Shown one piece after another: positions 11,301-23,691 of a DNA stretch of 64,000 nucleotides; position 1 is the first letter of the stretch; every line of letters starts with the position of its first letter. This DNA comes from Membranipora membranacea. Its lineage: Eukaryota; Bryozoa; Gymnolaemata; Cheilostomatida; Membraniporidae. The position numbers and the translations under genes are program-made. Below the pieces are notes generated by a model that saw only the letters and a program-made list of their open reading frames with translations, ran no database searches and was not told where the DNA came from. The stretch covers positions 24,152,283-24,216,282 of the forward strand of contig OU612066.1 in assembly GCA_914767715.1 (NCBI GenBank), read 5' to 3'.

Positions 11301-11513
11301 TATTATAATGATTGGTAAAGCCACTGATATAATATATTCATGGATTAGGGAAACCTAAATGACCCTGAACAAGCATATGGTGATTTACGTGTGGTTGCTG
11401 GAATGAATTTATCATCTTTGATTGGTCAACAATGCTGCAACGCAGCTGCTGCTCAACGCAGCTGCTGCTCAATGATGCTACAATGGATGTCTGGGATATC
11501 GTTCAATGCATAA
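8340..11513 (+). CDS. MS4A/CD20-like four-span membrane protein, copy 1
   Basis: Exons: 8340-8452, 9287-9476, 10596-10712, 11069-11228 and 11374-11513. All phases agree (2, 0, 0, 1) and give 239 residues. The N-terminal tail is acidic and Gln-rich (MENEAGNQIEQTQ) with a dileucine QQPLLPR. Four hydrophobic segments follow: IPIAELISGAISFSIGSIW; LIGAYIGSCYLLTGCIGVV, then the short basic loop SVKKQTMRW; GYIALESICLIAALVIITLD; and VLTTITTVIGIGQLCLTIAS. The order and the Gly-x-x-x-Val-x-Lys-Lys loop after segment 2 match the MS4A/CD20-like family. The last exon (AYGDLRVVAGMNLSSLIG) uses a weak acceptor. Its tail is shifted by one base against copy 2 and ends NAAAAQRSCC...SFNA. The fourth exon can also join the caspase-like exons downstream in phase. 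Confidence 0.72.
8931..9163. mobile_element. Palindromic-ended MITE with internal 43-bp tandem repeat
   Basis: The inverted ends (about 40 bp) contain TCTAAGTG.TCAG and GCAATGCGAGTTAGTGGCA. The flanks are near-identical nonamers, CCTGAGGTA (8922-8930) and CCCGAGGTA (9164-9172). Inside, a 43-bp unit (GTGTTTGATAATGTAATGTC...) is repeated about 2.3 times from 9021. The element is absent from the matching intron of copy 2. It shares its ends with the 77-bp element at 5021-5097. Confidence 0.75.
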
Positions 11514-11639
11514 CGTAAAAGCTGACTTTAATCTAGCTAGATCCAATTACTGAAAGTTACAAACTGATGTTATTTCTCAAAAAATAGCCATGCTCTGAGC
11601 TTACCACTAATCCATGAATTCATATAGGAAAGGAGTAGG

Positions 11640-11870
11640 AGGTAGCTCAGTTGGTTAGAGCGCCGGACTTCAACACGCAAGTGTTGAAGGTTGTGGGTTT
11701 GAATCCCACTGCAGTCCACCTTCTACTGTGTATTGATTGGCCCCAAGGTGTGCTCTGACCTGCCTGCAAACTGAGAACAAATTGGCGCAGATATTGCGGC
11801 CTCGCCACTAAGGCATTTATATTTCGCCGCCCATGCCTCGGGATGGGCGAGTGATATGACATCAGTTTTT
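11640..11870 (+). mobile_element. tRNA-derived SINE
   Basis: The head has an A box (TAGCTCAGTTGG) and a B box inside a well-paired T arm (GTGGGTTTGAATCCCAC). The anticodon arm is replaced by an 8-bp hairpin, TTCAACAC / GTGTTGAA. The body follows (GGCCCCAAGGTGTGCTCTGA ... GGGATGGGCGAGTGATATGA). The T-arm and acceptor geometry is not that of a working tRNA. It lies in the intron between the MS4A-like and caspase-like exons and is absent from copy 2. Confidence 0.6.
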
Positions 11871-12189
11871 AATCAACCTTTCAATTTTTTTAATCATATC
11901 GATGGGCACAGCTAACCTCGTCATGCGGCTTCTTTTTTGGTTTGGTCTCCCCAAACAAAATATTAGTCGGTGACAACTGACAAGGCTAGGGTACAGCAAT
12001 CTTTCTCAGATTTTGTAAATTTGAAAAGCTTGAAAACATAGCAGTGTATTAAGTGCAGCTCTACGATGCTTTTGAATGACGTGTTCTAGATGATCTGATT
12101 CCAAGAGATTATTTACAATGTCATTTATCGCACAATCGGAGACAATGTGCTAGCAGTTTAGGATCAATCCATAAATTTGATTTGAATCA

Positions 12190-12950
12190 ACTACAGCCCC
12201 CTCCTATCTTATCATTTCCATTTGCGATTTTGGATGGATAAGGTTTGTCAGTGTTTCTGATACAGTTTTTCATGCTATAGCAATGGTAATAATATTATTG
12301 TACCTTACACTTAGTTGCTTATTGATCTGATTATTTATGGCGACTTTGTATTAACCATCCAATCACTTAACACCAGTTTTCTTCAATGCTCTGAGCGCCG
12401 TCGCTTTTCAGATAGTGCATATTTTTAGGTTTCCATTATCGTATCATAAAAATCGTCTATATATAAGGTTATATAGCGTGTAAAGCAAAAATAAACACCT
12501 TTAAGTATCATCAATAAGGTGCATTATGCCATAAAGTGCCATAAAAAGTGAGAACAATACGAACATTGAATGTCAGTTTTCGAGGCAACTGCAAAATTGA
12601 AAAATTAGTGTCGTCTCATTGATAGTTATATACAGGTAATATAAGGGGTATTGCAACCTTTGTTGGCCGCATCTCGGGTATTTATGATAGCAGACCCATG
12701 TAAATTTGTAGATCCACTAATTATGACATGCTCTTTCACATTTTGGATGTTGGAAACCACATCATCATTTTTTGATCACTTTCCCCTTTACCGGCAGCGT
12801 TTTTGGCAATTAGCAGCCTATTGTGCAACTTAGTGTAAGGTACAATATTACCATTGCGATCAACGTGAAAAACTGTACCAGAAACAACTGACAAACCCTA
12901 TCAATCCAAAATCGCAAATGAAGTTCTAGCCACATTTTGCATAGGCTGCC
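12190..12950. mobile_element. Foldback element, family X, copy in unit 1
   Basis: The left arm runs from CCCCCTCCTATCTTATC through GCGATTTTGGATGGATAAGG to TTGTACCTTACACTTAG at about 12320. The right arm at about 12830-12950 is its inverse. The centre holds GGTAATATAAGGGGTATTGC and GGCCGCATCTCGG. Relatives lie at 20155-20890, 38338-39470 and 45706-46797, each keeping a different part of the left arm. No transposase is visible. Confidence 0.6.
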
Positions 12951-12978
12951 ACCGGACTAATAGGCATTAGTTGCTTAA

Positions 12979-13778
12979 AGACTAAGTTTGAAGCTGCTAT
13001 TCTGTATCACATCTTATTCTCCATATTTTATTCTATCATGAGAGCGATTTCCAGCTCTAGAATCCAAAATATTGAGGAAGTTATGGCCTATCAAACTTCC
13101 AGGGTGATCACCTTCAATTGGCATTGGAAATCGTTGGGCACACCGTGCGGGACGTCCGACGCGTCATACTTATTATGAGTTATTACACCATATACTTAAT
13201 ATACTAGCATATTAAGTCTATGTATTACACTCATAATCATACAGATAAAGATGATGATCAAAATTCAGACCTAGATGGGACTCAAACCTGTGTCTATCAT
13301 ACCAGCAGGCAACAGGGGACAGTAGCCTTCGTTTTCCGATAATACTAGTCCTTGACTTATCTGACCATGCCGCTGCCTTATTTTATTTCACTATTTTAGT
13401 CCTTTGATTTTAAATACAATAAATTGTAGAAAAAGCCAAAAAAAAACACCACTACCATTGCACCACGAGGTTCAGCTTTGTAAGTCTGTAGACAATATAG
13501 CTAAGCGTTAGTGGCCTTGCCTTCATGGTCATTTGGACCTGGGTGTGAGACCCTCTATTATCCCTGAACATTTCATCAACCTACCTATTAGTATATCATA
13601 ATAAGTATGATGCGTTGTGACGTCCCACATGGTTTGCCAGCTGATTCTTGATGCCGATAGACTGCCGTCACCTTCGAAGTTTGAGAGGCCATAACATCCT
13701 CAAAATCTCGATTCTAAAGCTGGAAATTGCTCACATGATAGAATAAAATATGGAGAATAGCAGCCTCAAACTAAGTCT
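12979..13778. mobile_element. TTAA-flanked foldback element, 800 bp, with empty site in copy 2
   Basis: The ends are AGACTAAGTTTGAAGCTGC and the inverse of AGACTTAGTTTGAGGCTGC. The inverted similarity extends about 230 bp inward, past GGGACGTC. TTAA lies immediately outside each end (12975-12978 and 13779-13782). Copy 2 has a single TTAA and reads across at about 20905-20915. Duplication of TTAA is the mark of piggyBac-type integration, but the terminal bases do not look like classical piggyBac ends and there is no transposase. Confidence 0.8.
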
Positions 13779-13878
13779 TTAAACAGAACACTTGAACCAA
13801 CTAGGCATACATCTGTCATGACTCAGTTTTCTAGCTTTCCATATTAATGTGGGTTGATTTACCTTGTATACGATTTAG

Positions 13879-15288
<1,410 letters not shown>

Positions 15289-16689
15289 TCAGGACCATGC
15301 TTAAATTGCAACATTTTGAACCTGATTACTAACACATTAATATGAATTTTCATATTATGATGTTTTACTACTTTTAGCTGATAATGCCTTACTTTTCTAA
15401 TTAACTTGATGAGATTATTTTATATTTTTGAGTTTTGGATTTTAGATATTCAAGTGCTTGATTTGGACTTTGGATTTTTCATTTCATTTTAATGGATACT
15501 CATCCCCATTGTCAAGCGATGCTCTGAATAAGATCAATCGATGCCGATGCTATTGATAAATCAAAACAGCCAGGATGATGAAAAGATCACTATCTTAGGG
15601 GGAACAATAGTTACACCAGAATAAGAATGTTTGAGATCTCTTTAAGAATGTTTGAGAACTCTTCAGAAAGATGGTAAGACCATCGTTAGCAGAAACAAAG
15701 AAAATGTTGCAATAATATGGACATTTAAGCGACTCCTAAGATCGAATTAATGGAATAGGAACGATACCTGCTGTGAACAATGAACTCCCTTTCTTCATTT
15801 CTGTGACTATATAAAGAGCTGCAGAGACACTTAACATGAGCTCATTTAGGAATAGTATTGGTTGGTGAAGGTTGTGCTGTGTGCAATTTTCTTAGATTGA
15901 TTTTTATGGAATAATTATAATTGAATAAATGTATATTCCACATCAAGAACTTGGTGAGATTATTGAATTACTCAGAAACATACATTGAATTCCGGCCGAA
16001 GGGAGCGAGCAGCTTTCTGTCAGAGAAGTTGACAAGGTAAGTTTATCACAATTGTGAAAACTCTTATCAATATTGCGTGGCTACTTTTGGATTGAATCTA
16101 ATATTTTTATAATTGCAGTCATATTTATCCTCATTACCCGTAATCATATTGAAATTTAGACGGCTATTTTTATTTTCAGAGTACGGGCAACCACTTGTTC
16201 GTGACTCAACCACATGTTTAGGCCGTACTTTGCAAAATCACACATAATCAAGTTAATGATTGCTTAGGTGGATTTCAGAGGTCCATAAAGTTGAGAGTGC
16301 TAACCATTACACATTATATAATTACACCATTACACATTACATCATTACACAAAATAGAACCAAAATTTACCTTGTGTCAAACCGATCAAAGCGATAATTA
16401 TAGTATTGATATTTATATGAGAACTTTATATAACAAACACAAGAAGTGTGCAGGACGGGATCTTACACTCCTGTAATTAATACTTAAGTTACGGGCGTGG
16501 GCGTTATTCGTCCCTCACAGTTGACTAGCTTCATCTCGAGTTGTCGTATCTCCAGATTAAAAATTTTGTTGACCATGTTTGGCTTATGCTGGCCCTGACA
16601 CGCCAATAAGGCAACACTTTCCAATAAGCACCGCAAGAGTCATAGTTAATTTCTCTGAATGTGACAGAACACAACTCCTTACATAGGAT
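15289..16689. other. Region between duplication units 1 and 2
   Basis: No supported gene. A good TATA-like sequence (CTATATAAAGAG) at about 15808 is followed about 30 bp later by a short ATG frame, and at 16036 there is a strong donor (GACAAG/GTAAGT). A 5' non-coding exon is therefore possible. Near 16315-16350 CATTACACATTA is repeated. The sequence at 16522-16560 (TTGACTAGCTTCATCTCGAG) recurs at the end of unit 2. Confidence 0.3.
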
Positions 16690-17237
16690 GAATTGAGGCA
16701 CCCTTTGTCTAATCGAAATCATTGTTTGTTTTAATTTCTATGTTGCTATGACTTGAATATCCATTTTATTGGGTGGCTGAGGCCCAAACTGAGTCAATTA
16801 AGTTTTTTCTTCAGAAGATAAGTTTTTGTTCAGAAGGTTATATAATAGTTTACTATATTGCACAATTGTGATCTCAGCATCAGGGCTGACGTAATTATTG
16901 AGTTGTAAGCTGGTATTCAACATGTAAAGATGTGCTTTTGGTACTGTGCTGGAGAGGTGAGAATTGTTATAAATATCTAAATCTGCAAATACAGAGACAA
17001 TTTGAATATCAGCACCGCGTGGCGCGGCATAGTATCAATATCATATCATTGGTGCATTGTCCGAGAAGATCTTATCAGTAGTCATATGAATGATCCGTAG
17101 CAAATTTCTAAATAAGTCACATGGTTTTACATTTTGACTTGAGCAGTGTCTGTATGAGGTACTATATGTGCATTGTTTTTGGTAAGTTGCTCGCTGTATT
17201 TTCCAAAGTTTTGAATTGCATTGGGAACTGAACTGAA

Positions 17238-20032
17238 ATGGAAAACGAAGCAGGCAATCAGATTGAGCAAACTCAAAGGAATCTGGAGCAACAACCTCTT
17301 CTGCCTCGAAACACAGACAACACACCACCTTCACCCAGATTATATTTGTGGTCAGTATCCAGATTTTATGTATGTGTGTATGAATTACTGAAGATTAACT
17401 GAAAATTTTCAGCCACAGAAAGGCACTAAGACCAACAAAACCTAACATGGGCAGGCTGTCGGGGTGGGTGGGCGATACCAATGCTTCGGTCGTTGTATGT
17501 TTTTGTAAAATAAAGGCTTTGCTACTTCCTGAGATGAAGAGGTAGCCTACTTAGCATGACATTAGCTTGTAGGGTTAGATTCAATTTTCGACTGTTCCAT
17601 ATGTACTGCGCCACTATTGTAATGGCATGTCAATGAATACTTTATAATTTAAACTTTGCAGGATACCGATAGTCGAATTGATTAGTGGAGCCACATCCCT
17701 CGGCAGTGTATTGATCTGGATTCACTACATTGCTGGTCTTTCACCAGATGCATCGCAACTATCATTTACAGGAACTTGTATTGGATCTATCTATCTTCTC
17801 ACAGGATGCATCGGAGTAGTGTCGGTGAAAAAGCAAACTATGCGATGGGTAAGTAACGAAGTGTCAAACACAATGTTGTCCTCCCCTACGAATTCAACGC
17901 TTCAAAATTCAGCGCTTCAAATTGTGTATCTACACCAGAGGTGTGCGATTGACAGGATTTCCATCCGTCTGTCCATTTTTTGGACACAGTTGGACGGACA
18001 AATTTTTTTAGTGGATGGAAGAAAACTTCTGGAGGGACAGTTTATTCTGGGCATGGACGAAAGGAGAAAACCTTTTAGTGGACAAGCAGAAAAATTCTGG
18101 ACGGACGGTTGTTTGCTGGACGAGCTTGGGCGAACAGACAAACTTCTTTGATGGACAGGCAGAATAATTCTGGACAGGCATGAACGGGCGGACAATTCAT
18201 TCAGTTCAATCAGAAGCCTCTACGGACTGACTCTCAGTGAATTTACATTGCTGTAAGCGTGGCGCCTAGTTGACATTATGCCCATTATGCCTGATAATAT
18301 AGGATTATGATAACCCAACACCAACATTCATCAATATTTGTCATAGCCAGACAGCTAGTATTTATGTATGGTTGATTCGAAAATATGTATAATCAATTCA
18401 GATTCAAGTTACTGTTCAATTTTGGACAGTTTTCAAAATATTATCCATCTATACTGCTGCAAGATATGATGTTGTTCTTTTTCTTAGCGAATCTCAGACC
18501 ATTTAATAGTGTCAGTCGTCACAATAGAATAGATCAATCAAAATGAAATTGAAACCTTTGCTCAAGATACTGGCACATACAATGTTATAATTTAATCTGA
18601 TACCAGCTATTTTCAGTGATGCACTGTATGGATGGTATTTTATTATCATCAGGCAAAACAATAAACAATTGCCTTCAGTGGATGAAAATTGCTGAAAGAT
18701 AATGAGGTTGAGATGGGTTGAACATCGAACACCTCCTCCTGTGGGTGAAGATTTTTACCCATCACATACAATCTTTTAATTTAATCAGATAACAGATAAT
18801 TTTAGTGATGCACTGTATGGATGGTATTTTATTATAAGCAGTCAAAACAATAAACAATTGCCAATAGTTGATGACATATGACTAAAGATAATGAGGTTGA
18901 GCTTTTCCCACCACCCGTACCAACAAAGCTCGAATCCAAAAACAAAGCTCGAATAATGGAAGATGTAGAATCCCAGCTGGCCACCACTCCCTGTAGGAGG
19001 ACAGCGATGTGATGGACATGACAGCGGTTGCCTTTGTGTACAGGTCTAACAGGCCTCAGGTGCTAACTTTGATACAATAACTTAAAATCCTGTTTTCCCC
19101 AGAGCGATGCTTCATTACTGTTTATTCTTGTTTTTTTTAGCTTCAAGGGTACATAGCACTGGAATCGATATCTCTAATTGCAGCGTTAGCGATAATCTCT
19201 TTAGATGTGTTGAATTACTTTGAACAGGGCGAAATGGGCTTCCCATCAGAGGTAGGCCGACCCATACCATTAGTTATGGGTGTCTGAACTGAACAGCAAC
19301 CTAGCATTGATCTGATGCTACCCAATAATAAAAACCCAAAGGCTTGTGATTTGTTGATATGATCCAAAGTGAGGACAGAATTTTTTTGATGTCATTTTAG
19401 TAGGAGGCGTAGAGGGAAAGTTGGTAATCTGGACAAACCATGCAGTTGAACAAAAGTCCCTTGTTATAGCAATAAAACAATTTGGGACACCTCTTTGTAT
19501 GCCATATCTTGACATAACTTAGCAATACCGATAAAAGGTCAATATACCAAGAGCCCATACAGATACTGCAAAAGCAGGGAGACAGTATTGTAGGATTGAT
19601 TATTCATTTTAGGTTATGTATTACAGAAAGTGTTTGCGTTTATGACGATTACAACGGTAATAGGGATAGGACAGTTATGCTTGACCATTGTGTCTTGGTC
19701 TGCTACAGCAAGATTTTTAGCAGCGAGAGCCACACATCCTTCCATCGACAATCTGAATCAGGGTGAGAAACCAATGAATTATTATAATGTAACATAATAA
19801 TATAATACATCTCTAGAGGCAGTAGCATTATGTATATTATAATGATTGGTAAAGCCACTGATATATATTCATGGATTAGGGGAACCTATATGACCCTGAA
19901 CAAGCATATGGCGATTTACGTGTGGTTGCTGGAATGAATTTATCATCTTTGATTGGTCAACAATGCTGCAACGAATCTGCTGCTGCAACGCAGCCGCTGC
20001 TCAATGATGCTACAAGCGATCCCTTATCCTAG
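17238..20032 (+). CDS. MS4A/CD20-like four-span membrane protein, copy 2
   Basis: Exons: 17238-17350, 17662-17848, 19141-19251, 19627-19762 and 19905-20032. Phases are as in copy 1 and give 224 residues. The cytoplasmic tail is nearly identical to copy 1 (dileucine QQPLLPR). The first extracellular loop is quite different (IHYIAGLSPDASQLSFTG). Segment 2 and the loop CIGVVSVKKQTMRW are conserved, and segment 3 is ALESISLIAALAIISLD. The second large loop differs strongly (FEQGEMGFPSE here, FQIPLDEFTYPAT in copy 1). The last exon ends ATQPLLNDATSDPLS with a second dileucine; this is probably the ancestral tail. Divergence in the loops against conservation in the membrane and cytosolic parts suggests that the exposed loops are free to change or are under selection. 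Confidence 0.72.
18597..18895. repeat. Intronic direct duplication in copy 2
   Basis: A stretch beginning GTGATGCACTGTATGGATGG and running to AGATAATGAGGTTGAG occurs twice, at about 18617-18710 and 18804-18900. Copy 1 has it once, at about 10255-10350. It is a local tandem duplication inside the intron before the third MS4A-like exon. Confidence 0.75.
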
Positions 20033-20154
20033 CACCAGCGGTTTTCAATATAACCCTCTTTCAGCAGGTTTTTCCTATGCGGCGTGGGTTGAAAGTACCA
20101 AACTGGAGAGAGGGCAACTCCGAATTGAGGCATAAATAAGAGCTCAGAAAACTG

Positions 20155-20890
20155 TCTATACCCCTTATATAACCTGTATATAACTATCATTGAGACGACA
20201 CTACTTTTTTCAATCATGCTGCTGCTGCCTAAAAAACTGGCTTCGAATATTCGTATTGATCTATTTTTTTATTGGTGACTTTTTATTGACCCTCCAATCG
20301 CATACCACCAGTTTTTCAATGCTCTGAGTGTGTCTTTTTTTCAATTGGGGTATATCTTTAGGTTTCCATTATCATATTATTGAAAGGTTATATTGCGCAT
20401 AAAGCAAAAATAAACTTCTTCAAGTATCATCAAAAAGGTTATAGTGCCATAAAGTGCCATGAAGCGCAATAAAAAATCAGAACGATACGAACATTCGAAA
20501 TCAGTTTTCCAGGCAACTGCAGAATTGAAAAATTAGTGTCGTCTCAATGATAGTTATATACAGGTGATATAAGGGGATATTGCAACCGTTGTTGGCCGCA
20601 TCTCGGCTCTTTGTGATAGCAGACCCATGTAAAATTGTAGGTCCACTAATTATGACATGCTCTTTCACATTTTGGATGTGTTGAAACCATATAATTTTTG
20701 TTTATCACTTTCCATTTTACCGGCAGCGTTTTTGGCCATTGGCGGCCTATTGTGCAACTTAGTGTAAGGTACAATATTACCATTGCGATCAGTGTGAAAA
20801 ACTGTACCAGAAACAACTGACAAACCTTATCAATCCAAAATCGCAATTGAAGTTGCATTTCTAGCCACATTTTGCATTGACTGCCACCTG
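20155..20890. mobile_element. Foldback element, family X, copy in unit 2
   Basis: The inverted arms contain TATAACTATCATTGAGACGACAC (about 20165-20210) and the inverse at about 20535-20565. The right arm continues to AGGCTAGAAATGCAACTTC-type sequence at about 20870, while the matching left outer part has been lost. It occupies most of the space between the MS4A-like last exon and the caspase-like exons of copy 2. Confidence 0.55.
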
Positions 20891-21012
20891 TCTAATAGGC
20901 ATTAGTTACTTAAACAGAGCACTTTAACCAACTAGGCATACATCCGCTGCCATGACTCAGTTTGCCAGCTTTCCATATTGATTTGGGTTTATTTACATTG
21001 TATACAATCCAG

Positions 21013-22422
21013 AGAAGTACACAATCGACTCTTCACAGAATCAGTTTGCTTTCATCTTTTACAACACTCATCACCGTAATGGAGCAGAAGAAGAAGCTAC
21101 CAACCTTCACAACGCCCTGAATGATGTCGGCTTCACCTCAACACTCACCGAGTGGGAAGATACTGGACACCTACCAACGTCATTAAATCAGAAAGTATCT
21201 GCAATCTCTAGCACAGCTTCTTTGGTGATGGTGTGCATCATGGCTCATGGAAAATTTGGCAACCTCAGTGACAGTCAGGGAATCCAAATACCCCTAAACT
21301 TCATCCTGTGTCAGTTATCACAAGTGATCCCCGAGGAGACACCATTGGTAAGCTTGACAAGTTCCGGTTGCACTTTGCTGTTGCTCTTTGCTGTTGCTGT
21401 TGCTCTTTGCTGTTGCTGTTGATGTTGCTGTTGCTGTTGCTCTTTGATGTTGCTCTCTCATGATTTTTCTTTTCAACATAATGTGACATGGAAGTGATAT
21501 TAATACTGTGATTTGTATTGTATTCAGCCCCAAGCGAGTATTTTGATTGATGTTTATATAACGGATATCTGTTGAAGGTGGTAGTTGTACAAGCCTGTCA
21601 GAATTTTGCCAATGTTCCGGTGTACTATGAGGAGAGTGCTGACATGGCTCAGCCTGCTACAGCAGATAATCATGTTCTCTTAGTCAGACAGCACACAGTT
21701 CTTCTAATGGCTACCGTAGCAGGTCAGTAATACAAACCCCTCTCCATAAACAATATTCGCCCTCTCGACAGAGAACAATGAGTTAGGAGTTTTCTTCTCC
21801 CTTATATCAAATGTTAAGTTGAAAGGTGACACAGACTTAATATTAAGTCAATGGGTGATGTCCATAAACATATAAATATGTTCCCTCTGTGGTGGCGGAG
21901 GGATATTGCAAACATTTGCAGTATCCCTCCGCCACCACAGAGGGAACATACTTGTTCTAGTATTTATCTGTTAATGGTGATGCCTTTCACTAACATGCTC
22001 GCTGTGTTTGAGTCTAGTGTTAACCAGTTCTATTCTGGCCAAACCACCTTTTTAAAAAAGTGTCATATTTTGATAACTATAGTGTCAAGACTATTCTTTC
22101 CTGCAATCACATTGGTTCATGTTATGGAAGCATCATAGAATATTTCTAAAGAAAAGAATTATTTTGGACCAAGTTTTGAATTGCTTGCCTACAAAAGGAA
22201 AACATAATTATCTACTCTCTTCAATTCGAAGGCGGTACTGCTAAAAGAGGATTATACACGGGGGCCTTAGCTGCTGAGCTGAGAAAAGCCGACGGTAGAA
22301 TTGGGATAAGAACAATGCACACTAATGCAGCCATGGAACTACGAAGGTCAGGTCACCAGCAGGTTCCTGAGCTCAGAGATACTTTGATGAAACAGCTCAT
22401 CTTACAACGTGGTGCAAACTGA
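21013..22422 (+). CDS. Caspase-like domain exons, copy 2
   Basis: Exons: 21013-21347, 21578-21722 and 22232-22422. The catalytic-histidine segment (CIMAHGKFGNLSDSQG) and VVVVQACQNF are identical to copy 1. The first exon follows a clean ATCCAG acceptor in phase 1. If the last exon started at the upstream acceptor (22173), a 4-nt insertion in CATAATTATC would break the frame. If it starts after TTCGAAG (22232), which is preceded by the pyrimidine-rich TCTACTCTCTTC, the frame is intact. Because the indels and most substitutions lie upstream of this second acceptor, I favour it in both copies. As in copy 1 there is no start codon upstream, and the entry phase fits the fourth MS4A-like exon (19627-19762). 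Confidence 0.65.
21877..21950. mobile_element. Hairpin miniature element, caspase intron copy 2
   Basis: Same palindrome and loop as at 14815-14888 and at the same intronic position, so it was present before the units duplicated. Confidence 0.8.
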
Positions 22423-23247
22423 TGAGGACCATGCTTACATCGCAACATTTTGAACCTGAGAAGACAATTCCCATTTCGAGATTGGACTTTATGCATCTTA
22501 AGTTGACTAGCTTCATCTCGAGTTGTCGTATCTCCGGCTTTAACAATGGGCCCCCATAACAGGAGACACATAAACCAAGATTTTTTTGATAAATTTTGTA
22601 AACTAAGGGTTACAGCGGGAAAAGTTTGCTGCTGTGGGTGAAATGCTACCAACGCTCCAAACCGAACATTGACCACTGAAATGTTGATATTAAACATAAG
22701 TAGTCATTTACATTATTATATACATGCCATACATACATATATATCCATATTTATATCAGCATTCAGTATTCGGTATGTTTGACACCTTTACTTTACTCAT
22801 CCTACAAACTAGAGGTATTGGATGATTGATCTATATTTATACAGCTTCAATGTTGCTTCATTTTTGGTACACACTTTCTATAGCAATACACTGAATTCAC
22901 TTTTAGGCAAGACATCCATATTTTAATTAGATTTTGACAAGCTTGAGAATTTTCTGTCACCAAACTAGTCTAAGGACATTACAGCAATCGTGTTCGGAGA
23001 TGTCCATGATGAAAGACTTTGGGTGGCTAAAACTACACCACAACATATCGAACATGCCTTTCTGAAACAAATCCCTTGTTATTCTCTCTTATGGGGCAAA
23101 ATGTTTGACACTATAATTATATTGTTTGAAGCCTGGAGCCTTGGATTGAAATTGATTTATAATCTTCTGGTTGTCATGGCAGATATAAGCTGAGTGATCG
23201 ATTAATACCATCACCTCTTGTCTAGCCTCTGTGGATGGTTGCAACCA
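22423..23247. other. Intergenic after unit 2
   Basis: No recognised gene. The TTGACTAGCTTCATCTCGAG repeat at 22501 marks the unit end. A 67-codon plus-strand frame at 22990-23193 (starting MFGDVHDERLWVAKTTPQHI) shows no family motif and no clear splice sites, so I leave it uncalled. Confidence 0.4.
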
Positions 23248-23319
23248 GCGTCGGTGGTGTAAAGGTTAGCATTGTTGCCTTCCAAGCAATAGATCCGGGT
23301 TCGATTCCCGGCTGACGCA
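23248..23319 (+). tRNA. tRNA-Gly (anticodon UCC)
   Basis: The 72-nt cloverleaf has acceptor stem GCGTCGG / CTGACGC (one G-U pair), D arm GTGTAAAGGTTAGCA, anticodon TCC at 23281-23283 in the loop GCCTTCCAA, and a canonical T arm CCGGGTTCGATTCCCGG. A discriminator A follows. The sequence is close to the typical animal tRNA-Gly(UCC) and appears functional. The 3' flank (CAGTTTTGTTGACC...) could also make it the head of a SINE, but the preserved pairing favours a real gene. Confidence 0.85.
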
Positions 23320-23691
23320 CAGTTTTGTTGACCAATGTTGACATGAAATGGCCACAACATGTCCACGGGCACCCCTTTCCATCAAGCTGCAGTATCATCT
23401 GAACACAGTTTACACGCCTAATTATATTTTGTGGGTGGCACAATGCGTGTATGGAAACTCAAGTCTGTGGTTTCTGCAGCACATCTTGTAGAGTTCTTTT
23501 TATTCGCTTATTTTCGCTAAGAGTCATAGTTATTTTCTCTTTATGTGACAGAACACAACTCCATACATAATCACACTCCGCCTATATGATGGTATTGTGC
23601 GCTATGTTAAATTAAGTCATTTTAATACAAATATACCCTGTAGTCAATGCTAGCTACAAGTGATCATGCTACGCTGAATCCAGGTCAAAGT

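Larger units (their letters stand above)
16690..22545 (+). repeat. Tandem duplication unit 2
   Basis: It starts GAATTGAGGCACCCTTTG and ends after TTGACTAGCTTCATCTCGAG at 22501. It has the same exon order as unit 1 but lacks unit 1's SINE, TTAA element, 233-bp MITE and AT-rich insertion. Confidence 0.8.

Noticed and set aside
11640-11720. Functional tRNA gene
   Set aside because: The A and B boxes are good, but the anticodon arm is an 8-bp hairpin with no proper loop and the acceptor stem does not pair. It fits a SINE head better.
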